Below, in pieces: positions 35,057 to 44,600 of a stretch of 64,000 nt of DNA (position 1 is the first letter of the stretch; each line of letters begins with the position of its first letter). Position numbers and translations under genes: made by a program. This DNA comes from Eubacterium sp. (GTDB taxonomy: Bacteria > Bacillota > Clostridia > Lachnospirales > Lachnospiraceae). The notes under the pieces were generated by a model. The model was given only the letters and a program-made list of their open reading frames with translations. It did not search any database and had not been told where the DNA came from. The stretch spans positions 124,001 to 188,000 of the forward strand of contig JAFUVQ010000060.1 of the NCBI GenBank assembly GCA_017477505.1, in the 5' to 3' direction.

Positions 35057-35833
35057 CTATACCAGCGGAGCCAGCTCGTATCCGGCCGACTCTGCCATCT
35101 CTGCTATCTTATCCTCTATGTCAAGATGCATGAGAGTTACATGTATATCATTTTCCTTAAACCAGTCCTTCATATCATAAAGATCTGTCATGAACAGATG
35201 AACCGGTGACCTGAAGGCTGAGCACTCTGTATATAGATAAGTCCCCTTTGTTATGTAGTTCTTAAATGTATCCAGCGTTGAAGTATCTCCGGTATAGATG
35301 ATCTTCTTTCCCCAGAGAAAAAGCTCATATCCGAAGCACCTGCCTCTGAGTTCGTCAGCATGAACCGTAGGTATTGACTTGATCAGCCAGTCAAATTTCA
35401 CCTCATAGTTTACACGAACCTTATAAACACCATTTTCTTCTACACAGCCCTCAATATTGAGAACTTTTCTGAGATCATTCTGTAAGGTTCTTGACGGTGT
35501 GATTACCAGAACCGGAATTCCCCATTTGTAATGTGCAAGATGAATGAGCATTGATATTCCGCTTATGTGATCACTGTGAGTATGAGTCACAAGCACAACA
35601 ATCCTTTTCGGAACCCAGTCTTCACCTCTGATATCAGCATAATCCGGATCATCCTTTATGGCATCCCAGATACCGTCAATCTCCATATTTTTAAGTTTGA
35701 CAAATGTAGTAATAGAACAGTCTATCAACACGAGATCATTGCCGCTTATGAAGAATGCTGCATTGTGTTCATCCGAAAAGCCTGCCCCTCTTCCAAAGAA
35801 TTTAAGCAAAATATCATCTCCTTTTTTTGTCAT
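35057..35833 (-). CDS. MBL-fold metallohydrolase (RNase Z / cyclic nucleotide phosphodiesterase-like)
   Basis: A 258-residue metallo-beta-lactamase-fold enzyme with metal motifs VTHTHSDHISG (HxHxDH), a His in PTVHADELRG, Asp in IIYTGDTST and a final His in LMHLDIEDK. The KFFGRGAGFSDEHNAAFF start resembles RNase Z-like hydrolases. The substrate could be a phosphodiester, even a cyclic nucleotide, given the adenylate cyclase gene 42 bases upstream (inference). Start choice: ATG at 35833 has only a weak ribosome site; a TTG at about 35809 with AGGAGATGAT before it is an alternative. Confidence 0.82.
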   Translation of the reverse strand: MTKKGDDILLKFFGRGAGFSDEHNAAFFISGNDLVLIDCSITTFVKLKNMEIDGIWDAIKDDPDYADIRGEDWVPKRIVVLVTHTHSDHISGISMLIHLAHYKWGIPVLVITPSRTLQNDLRKVLNIEGCVEENGVYKVRVNYEVKFDWLIKSIPTVHADELRGRCFGYELFLWGKKIIYTGDTSTLDTFKNYITKGTYLYTECSAFRSPVHLFMTDLYDMKDWFKENDIHVTLMHLDIEDKIAEMAESAGYELAPLV

Positions 35834-35875
35834 AACCTGTTGCCTTAAACTTGCCGTCTTAGCCCGCAGATGACT

Positions 35876-37663
35876 TTATTCTCTCCCAAGGACTTTTGTT
35901 ACTTCGTAAACAAAGACTCCCTTGCTCTTACCCTTGAGAGGTATCTCCCCAACATCTTTAACTTCTATTCGGTCCTTAAGTCTTTCATACAGCACATCAC
36001 TTATGAGCACCTGTCCCTTCTTGGCATTTGCCTCAAGACGCGCCGCTGTATTAACTGTATCTCCTATAGCCGTGAAGTCCATTCTGAAATCGCATCCAAC
36101 GTTTCCCACAACGGCTGGGCCTACATTTACACCTACACCGAAGCCTACGCTCCTGCCATATTCCTTCATGAACTTCTCTTCTATTCTTTCGCCCCCCGCA
36201 ACTATGTCCATGGCAGCACATACTGCCTTATACTCATAGTCAGGAAGGTCAAAAGGAGAGTTGAACACCGCCATGGTGGCGTCGCCGACAAACTTATCCA
36301 GAGTACCGCTGTTATTAAATATTGACTCCGTAGTCAGTGCCAGATATTCATTCAATATCGATACAACCTGCTCCGGCTCAAGTGCCTCTGACATGGTGGT
36401 AAAGCCTCTTATATCAACGAAAAGAACCGCGATATCTCTGTTCTCTCCGCCGAGCTTGATATTAAAGTCACCCTTCTTCGCGATCTCTTCAACGATCTGA
36501 GGAGCCACGTACTTACGAAAGGCATTAAGTACCTTCTTACGCTTTGCCTGCTCCTGAATATAGCCTATTGCCAGTGAATAGCCATATGACAGCACCGCAA
36601 CTATAGGGAAGTAGATAACACTGAAGGCAAGACCTTTGTTATTGATAAAAATACAAGTAAATATAAAAGCTCCGAGTACCGCCAGAAGCACTATAAGTGC
36701 CTGCCATACCTTAAGCTTTCTGAACGCCAGGTGAAGCGCCATGGCAACCAGTGCGGTTATCAGTCCGAAAATGAAAGGATTTCCGTTTATGGAGAAACGT
36801 CCCTGCATGTAGGACTGAAGTATATTTGCATGAATCTCCACTCCGAACATCTGCTGGTCTCTTCCGAGAGGAACCTTGAAATTATCCTGCATCCCGGCTG
36901 CATATGCACCCACCAGAACTATACTGTCCGAAAATGTATGAAGATCGATATTTCCGTTTAATACATCCACCATGGAGATATATTCATAATCTCCGGATTT
37001 TCCGGAATAGTTGATAAGGCTTCTTCCGTACTTGTCAAGAGGTATCTCATTTGGTGTGGTATCTGTCAGTTCACAATATTTGTTATAAAGTTCCTTGGAG
37101 AACATTTCGTATGTTTCTCCGTTAAATGTCTCGCTGGGCGCGATTTTCCTGACTATACCGTCCGAATCCTCCGCTACATTGCTGTACCCCGACTCCGTAA
37201 CATCGTCCAGTGCCTTAAAAGGTTCTTCGACATCTATAACAGGCTGTACCAGAAGTCCCTTTTCATTTAATTCAGGTCTCTTACCATATAACAGATGATT
37301 TACGATGACTACATTTCCACTCTCTTCGGCAGCCTTTACAAATACCGCATCCCCTTCTCCTGTCTCTCCCGAAAACTGAATATCGAATCCTACCAGAAGA
37401 GGCTTGGTTTCATCAGAGGAATTAAGCTTTGTGAGAAGGTCTCCGTAGTACGAACGGGACCAGGTCTGTATCGGTCCCAGTTCGTTCAGTGTCTTTTCAT
37501 CTATTCCGATGATCTTTATGTCACTGTCGATACCTCTGGCTCTCTGGTACAGCGCATCACGCGCCATATAATCCAGAGAGCTGAAAAGGTCTAAGGATGT
37601 CAGCAGGAATACCAGTACTCCTACTACTATCATTTCATAAACAACTAAAAGTTTTTTCTTCAT
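35876..37663 (-). CDS. CHASE2 domain adenylate/guanylate cyclase
   Basis: A 595-residue class III nucleotide cyclase. After an N-terminal membrane helix comes an extracellular CHASE2 sensor (about 25-290; LDYMARDALYQRAR, KIIGIDEKTLNELGP), then three membrane helices (about 305-385) and a cyclase domain (about 410-595). The catalytic segments are VLFVDIRGFTTMSEAL, DKFVGDATMAVFNSP and MDFTAIGDTVNTAARLEANA; the Asp and Arg residues for metals and transition state appear present. It should make cAMP (cGMP cannot be excluded) in response to an extracellular cue. It starts 3 bases after the C-terminal part of the giant repeat protein, suggesting functional linkage. Confidence 0.92.
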   Translation of the reverse strand: MKKKLLVVYEMIVVGVLVFLLTSLDLFSSLDYMARDALYQRARGIDSDIKIIGIDEKTLNELGPIQTWSRSYYGDLLTKLNSSDETKPLLVGFDIQFSGETGEGDAVFVKAAEESGNVVIVNHLLYGKRPELNEKGLLVQPVIDVEEPFKALDDVTESGYSNVAEDSDGIVRKIAPSETFNGETYEMFSKELYNKYCELTDTTPNEIPLDKYGRSLINYSGKSGDYEYISMVDVLNGNIDLHTFSDSIVLVGAYAAGMQDNFKVPLGRDQQMFGVEIHANILQSYMQGRFSINGNPFIFGLITALVAMALHLAFRKLKVWQALIVLLAVLGAFIFTCIFINNKGLAFSVIYFPIVAVLSYGYSLAIGYIQEQAKRKKVLNAFRKYVAPQIVEEIAKKGDFNIKLGGENRDIAVLFVDIRGFTTMSEALEPEQVVSILNEYLALTTESIFNNSGTLDKFVGDATMAVFNSPFDLPDYEYKAVCAAMDIVAGGERIEEKFMKEYGRSVGFGVGVNVGPAVVGNVGCDFRMDFTAIGDTVNTAARLEANAKKGQVLISDVLYERLKDRIEVKDVGEIPLKGKSKGVFVYEVTKVLGRE

Positions 37664-37666
37664 AAC

Positions 37667-38674
37667 TTATCTAACCTGAGTAAATGTATAATTTCCATCA
37701 GACCTTACAAACACTGAGCTTCCTCCGGAATATACAGTGCTGTCGCCTGAAACACGCCACATACCGCTTCCAAGTCTGTAGTTCTCTCTCTTAACGAGTG
37801 GCAGACGCTTGTTAGCAGGAATAATCTTGGTCTTCAGCCATGCTGCCATAACTGTAACTCTGAGAGTGCTTACATTTCCGGCCTCATCCTCAGCCCTTAT
37901 ATTAAATGTCTTTGTTCCGTTCTCCGGATCAAGAGTGATGGTTGCTTTGCCGTTAGTTACATTTACACTTGAACCGTTTACTGTAAGACGTGCAAGACTT
38001 GGATCAGAAACACTGATACCCACACCATCTGAATAAAAGCTGCTTCCGTCAATTACACTGCTTTCTGTACCTGCTATCTCCGGTGCGTCCTTATCAACCT
38101 TAAGCTTCAGGCTGACTCCGACTGATGTTGTACGTGCACCGTCATCTATTCTTTCAAGATAAACGTTGCCGTCACTGTATGGAACAGTATCTCTGTAAGG
38201 TCCGTTCGAATCAGTTGAAATCCTGTAACCCGGTGCAGCCTTAAGATAAACATCACTTGTATAGTAACCATTATTACCCTTTGTTCCGACTATTGTATAT
38301 GCCGTCTGCGGTGTATCAAGATAAATGATATCAAAGTTTGTCGCTGCAGATGCTGCATAGAAGTTATCTGTTCCTGATACATCCACACGAACTGTATAAC
38401 TGCCGATTGCTGAAGGAACTGCTTCTGTATAAGCACTGTCATCTGCGCCGTAAGGCTTGAATCTTATAAGTTTCTCCCCGTCTGAATCTGTATCAACAAA
38501 TACACGGACTGTCTGACCTACATAAGTACCTCTTATGGTAATATTCAGTCTTGACGGAGCCTTTCTCGGATCCACAGGTTCTTCAGGCTCCTCAGGTTCT
38601 TCAGGTTCTTCAACCTTGTTTATCTTAAATTCTTTTGTAGTAATAATCTCAGTATACTTTGCTGTTTCTGCCAC
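37667..38674 (-). CDS. C-terminal part of the interrupted giant repeat protein
   Basis: An open frame of 335 codons that is in the same frame as the giant gene just upstream, separated only by a TAA at 38690-38692. It continues the last repeat (TVRATVAETAKYTEI), then an EEPEEPEEP linker, one more repeat of the same family (about 40-130), a bacterial-Ig-like section (GYRISTDSNGPY, DEAGNVSTLRVTV) and a tail ending YTFTQVR. The apparent GTG start at 38674 is only the first possible start after the TAA, without a ribosome site, so independent translation is unlikely. Either the gene is broken by a point mutation, or the stop is read through, or the base is a sequencing error. Confidence 0.75.
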   Translation of the reverse strand: MAETAKYTEIITTKEFKINKVEEPEEPEEPEEPVDPRKAPSRLNITIRGTYVGQTVRVFVDTDSDGEKLIRFKPYGADDSAYTEAVPSAIGSYTVRVDVSGTDNFYAASAATNFDIIYLDTPQTAYTIVGTKGNNGYYTSDVYLKAAPGYRISTDSNGPYRDTVPYSDGNVYLERIDDGARTTSVGVSLKLKVDKDAPEIAGTESSVIDGSSFYSDGVGISVSDPSLARLTVNGSSVNVTNGKATITLDPENGTKTFNIRAEDEAGNVSTLRVTVMAAWLKTKIIPANKRLPLVKRENYRLGSGMWRVSGDSTVYSGGSSVFVRSDGNYTFTQVR

Positions 38675-38689
38675 AGTCGCACGTACCGT

Positions 38690-41600
38690 TTAGGTTCCCG
38701 GTGCTGTAGGCTTGGTTGCTGTATAAGCCGTGTCATTTTCAGAGCTCAGTTTATAAGCATAACTAACACTTCCGTCTGATACAGTTACAAGCTCAGGATT
38801 ATAGCTGTCACCTTCATTTGTATCAGGAACTATAATCTCTGCACTCACTGTAAACTTGCTGATAGTAAATGTATCTGTGCAGCTTACAGCCCTATATGTT
38901 GCTGTTTCAGGAACTGTTGCTCGTACTGTGTAGGTTCCTGCTACCACAGGCTTAGTTTCTGTATATTCAGAATCCTCCGCCGTACTTGGTTTATATTCAA
39001 ATGCTGCAGAAGCCTTTCCGTCTGAATCAGTCGTAAGTACAGGTTCGTATGTATCTCCTACCTTTGTATCCTCTACACTGACTGATGCAGTTACTGTCCT
39101 CCTGCTTATGGTAAATGTCGCTGTGCAGCTGATCTCTTCATACGTTTCCGATGCTGCTACCGTTGCCTTTACCTTATAGGTTCCGGCTGCACTTGGCTTT
39201 GCTGCTACATACTCACTGTCATCTGCCGTGCTCAGTTTATATGCAAATGTAATGTTGCCGTCTGATTCTGTAGTAACTACAGGTTCATATGCTGCCCCGA
39301 CATATGTGTCATCCACATCTACAGTTGCAGTTGCTGTCCTCTTTCTGATAGTAAATGTTGATGTACAGCTTATCTCTTCAAAGCTTGCTGTAGCAGGTAT
39401 GGTAGCACGTACCATATAGGTTCCTGCTGCTACAGGTTTAGTTGACTGGTACATCATATCATCAGCCGTGCTCGGCTTATATTCAAATACCGCACTGTCC
39501 TTTCCGTCTGAATCGGTTGTGAGTGTAGGCTCATATGTATCCCCTACCAGCGAATCAGGAACAGCAACTGTAGCTGCGGCGCCATTTCTGCTTATCTCGA
39601 AATCATCATAGCAGATGACTTCGTTATATGTATCAGTTTCAGGAACTGTTGCTCGTACTGTATAGGTTCCTGCTGCTGTTGGCTTGGTTTCTGTATACTC
39701 AGAATCCTCTGCTGAGCTCAGCTTATACTCAAACTTAGCCGCATCCTTTCCATCTGAATCTGCTGAAAGTGAAGGTTCATAGGAATTACCTACATTTGAA
39801 TCAGGAACAACAACTGATGCAGTTGCAGTTCTTCTGCTGATAGTAAACTCGTCTGTACAGCTTACTTCTTCATATGTATCCGTTTCCGGAATAGTAGCAC
39901 GTATCGTATAAGTTCCTGCTGCTTCAGGCATATCTTCTGAATACTTGCTGTCATCATCCGTACTCTTTTTATACTCAAAGTATGGTATACCGTCTGAATC
40001 TGTATCAACTGTCGGAATATACTGATCTCCGACCTTTGAGTCATCAACTGATACTGTTGCTGTAGCAGTTTTTCTGCTGATAGTGAACTCATCATAGCAG
40101 ACTGCTTCTTCGTATGTTTCCGTCTCTGGAACTGTTGCTCGTACTGTATAGGTTCCTGCTGCTGTTGGCTGAAGTGATGTATATTCACTGTCCTCTGCCG
40201 TGCTCAGCTTATATTCAAATACTGCGTCATCCTTGCCGTCTGAATCTGTCGTAAGAACAGGCTGATAAGCTGTTCCGACAACTGTATCAGGCACCTCAAC
40301 CTTTGTTTCCCCGACTGAATTAAGGCTTATGGTAAATGTACTTTCACATACTGTTTCTTCGTAAGTATCAGTCTCGGGTATAGTTGCCCTTACTGTATAA
40401 TCGCCTGCTGCTGTAGGCTGTGTTTCTGAATATTTCTCTTCAGAGTCAGCATTCAGCTTATATTCAAATACTGCATCATCCTTACCATCTGAATCTGTGG
40501 TAAGTGATGGTGAATATGTCTGTCCGACCTTTGTATCCGAAACTATTACTGAAGACGTTGCTGTCTTCTTGCTTATCGTGAAATCATCGTAGCATACTGC
40601 CTCTTCATAATTCTCTGTCTCAGGAATTGTTGCTCTTACAGTATAGGTTCCGGCTGCCGCAGGCTTATCTTCAGAATAATCAGTATCTTCGGCATCCTTT
40701 AACTTATACTCAAATACAGCATCGTCCTTCCCGTCTGAATCCGTTGTAAGAACAGGCGCGTATTCTGTACCGATCACGGTATCAGGTACAGTTACAGTTG
40801 TTTCACCGACTGAATTGAGACTAATCGTAAATGTATTCTCGCATGCCGTCCCTTCGTAAGTATCAGTTTCAGGCACGGTTGCCCTTACTGTATATTCACC
40901 TGCTGCTGTCGGCTGTGTTTCTGAATATTCTTCTTCAGAGTCAGCAGTCAGCTTATATTCAAATACTGCATCATTCTTACCATCTGAATCTGTGGTAAGT
41001 GATGGTGAATATGTCTGTCCGACCTTTGTATCCGAAACTATTACTGAAGACGTTGCTGTCTTCTTGCTGATGGTGAAATCATCATAGCAGATTGCTTCTT
41101 CGTAAATATCAGTTTCAGGAACTGTTGCTCTTACCGTATAAGTTCCGGCTGCCGTTGGCTTTTCTTCTGAATAATCAGTATCTTCGGCATCTTTTAACTT
41201 ATACTCAAATACAGCATCGTCCTTCCCGTCTGAATCTGTGGTAAGAACAGGTGCATATTCTGTACCGATCACGGTATCAGGTACTGCTACAGTTGTTTCA
41301 CCGGCAGAATTAAGACTTATCTCGAAATCATCATAGCAGATAACCTCGTCATAAGTATCAGTTTCAGGTACAGTAACTCTTACTGTGTAACTTCCGGCTG
41401 CTGTTGGCTTTGTATCTGTATAAGATTCATCTATCGCACCGGTAACCTTATATTCAAATACCGCATCATTCTTACCATCAGAATCCGTGGTGAGTGTTGG
41501 TTCGTAGGCGGTTCCGACCTTAGTATCCGGAACAATTACTGTTGACACCGCTATATTTTTGCTGATAGTGAATTCATCAGTAGCTGTTACTTCGTCATAA

Positions 41601-44600
41601 GTATCAGTTTCAGGTACTGTTGCAAGAACTGTATAGGTTCCTGCTGCAACAGGCTTTTCCTCTGAATACTCACTATCCTCATCATTACTCAGCTTGTACT
41701 CAAATGTTGCATCATTCTTGCCATCTGAATCTGTTGTAAGTGATGGTGAATATGTCTCACCCACTTTACTGTCAGGAACGGTTACTGTTGCTGTTCCTGT
41801 CTTCTTACTGATGGTGAAATCATCATAGCATACAGCTTCTTCGTAGGTTTCTGTTTCTGGTATAGTTGCTCTTACTGTATAAGTTCCGGCTGCTGTTGGC
41901 TTATCTTCTGAATAATCGCTGTCTTCGGCATCCTTTAACTTATACTCAAATACTGCATCATCTTTGCCATCAGAATCTGTGGTAAGAACCGGCTCATAAT
42001 CTGTTCCGATCACAGTATCAGATACTGTAACTGTTGCTGTTCCGACCGGATTAAGACTGATAGTAAATGTATTCTCACATACTATCTCTTCGTATGTATC
42101 TGTCTCCGGTACGGTTGCCCTTACTGAATACTCACCGGCTGCCGTAGGCTGAGTTGTTGAATATTCATCTTCCGGATCATCTGTCAGCTTATACTCAAAT
42201 ACCGCATCGTCCTTACCGTCAGAAACTGTGGTAAGTGTTGGCGAATACGTTTCTCCAACCTCAGTATCCGGAACAGTAACTGTTGCTGCTACTGTATTCT
42301 TGCTGATAGTAAACTCTGCAGTAGCTGTAGCTTCTTCATAAGCTTCAGTTTCAGGTACTGTTACAAAAACTGTATAAGCTCCTGCTGCTGTTGGCTGAGT
42401 TTCTGAATATTCTTCCAGCGGATCATCTGTCAGCATATACTTATATGTTGCATCGTCCGCTCCATCTGAATCTGTGGTAAGTGTTGGTGAATATGTCTCA
42501 CCTACCTTACTATTCGGAACGGTTACTGTTGCATCTGCCGTATTCTTGGTAATCTCAAAATCAGCAGTACCGCTTATCTCGTCATAGTAGTCAGTTGCTG
42601 CGATAGTTGCCTTTACAGTATACTTTCCTGCTTTCGTTGGCTTCGCATCAGTATAAGTACTGTCATTTGCCCCTCTGACTTTATATACAAATGACCTTGT
42701 TCCGTTTGATTCGGACTCAACTACAGGTGAGTAGGTCTGTCCGACCTTTGAATCCGCAACCGTTACAGTGATATTTGCTTCATTCTTTGTTATTTCAAAG
42801 TCTGCCTCGTCACTGCCTGAAAGATAAGCAGCGGTTTCGGAAACAGTAGCCTTTACAGTGTAGAGTCCTGCTGCTGTTGGCTTTTCAGATGAATATTCAT
42901 CATCCTCAGCGTCAGATAGTTTATACTCATAACTTACTATACCGTTTGAATCAGTATTTGTCTCAGGAGCATACTCTTCGCCGACCTTGGAATTCCCGAT
43001 AGTTACTGTAACTGTCGACTCATGCTTACTGAGCGTAAACTCATATGTGGCAGTAACTGATTCATAAGTATCTGTCTCAGGAACTACCGCACGTACTATA
43101 TAGGTTCCCACAGTCGATGGCTTTTCAGATGAATACTCATCATCCTCTGCATCACTCGGCTTATAGCTGAATACTGCGGTTGCCTTACCATCTGATTCTG
43201 TGGTAAGTGTCGGTACATATTCTGCATCAACATAAGTATCAGCTATATAAACATCAGCATCTACTGTCTTTTTGCTTATCGTGAAATCATCGTAGCATAC
43301 TGCTTCTTCGTAATTCTCTGTCTCAGGAATTGTCGCTCTTACTGTATAGTCTCCGGCTGCCGTAGGCTTGTCTTCTGAATAGGTACTGTCCTCGGCGTCC
43401 TTAACCTTATATTCAAATACCGCATCGTCCTTACCATCTGAATCTGTGCTAAGAACAGGCTCGTAATCAGTACCAATCACTGTATCCGGAACCGTTACAG
43501 TTGCTTCACCGACTGAATTAAGGCTGATTGTAAATGTATTCTCACATACAATCTTTTTGTAGGTATTGGTCTCGGGCACGGTCGCCCTTATTGTATATTC
43601 ACCTGCTGCTGTAGGCTGGGTTTCTGAATAATCATCTTCCGTCTCATCAGTCAGCTTATACTCAAATGTTGCAGTATCCTTACCATCCGAAGCTGTTGTA
43701 AGTGATGGTGAATATGTCTGTCCGACCTTTGTATTCGGAACTGTAACGGTTGCAGTCGTTTCTCTCTTACTGATAGTGAAACTGCTTTCACATACAACCT
43801 CTTCATACATATCTGTCTGCTGTACAGTTGCACGGACCGAGTATGTTCCTGCCAGAACAGGCTTAGTATCTGAATATGCTTCCTCAGGAGCGCTGAGGGC
43901 TTTATACTCAAATACCGCACCGTCCTTGCCGTCTGAATCTGTAGAGAGAACAGGCTCGTAGTCATCACCGACCAATGAATTTGCTACTGTTACAGTTGCA
44001 TCATCATCTGTAAGCCTGCTGATAACAAATGAGGAAATGTCACTTGTTTCAGCCTGGTGAGTAGCTGTTGCAGCAACAGACGCACGCACGTTATACTCTC
44101 CTGCAGCTGTAGGCTTAACAGTGGTATATTCGCTTTCTTCTTCATCAAGGAGCTTATACTCTACAACAGGCTCTCCATCAGAATCAGTTTGCACTTTAGG
44201 ATCAACTGTTTCTCCTACCAGAATATCCTCAACCGATACTGTTATAGAAGTTGTTAATTTCATGATTGAGAAATTCGCTGTAGTAGTTAATTTCGCATAT
44301 GTGTCTGTCTCAGGCACAACAGCCATTACTGTATATTTTCCAACAGCCGTCGGAACGTCTGTCGTATAAGTAGTGTCGTCGGCTCCCTGAACCTTGTACC
44401 AGAATGCTGTGTCATTCTTTCCATCAGATTCAGTTACAACCTTAGGTTCCGGTGAAGCACCATAATAGACATCCGAAACTGATAAGGATACAGAAACCGT
44501 CTCCTTATTCTTGATGGTAAATGTACCGTAGCATACAATCTGTTCGAACTTATCTGTTTCCGGTATAGTTGCTTCTATGTCGTATTCACCTGCAGCTGTA

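Noticed and set aside
44121-44369. Plus-strand frames inside the giant repeat gene
   Set aside because: Antisense shadows of repeated Thr/Ser/Asp codons without ribosome sites.
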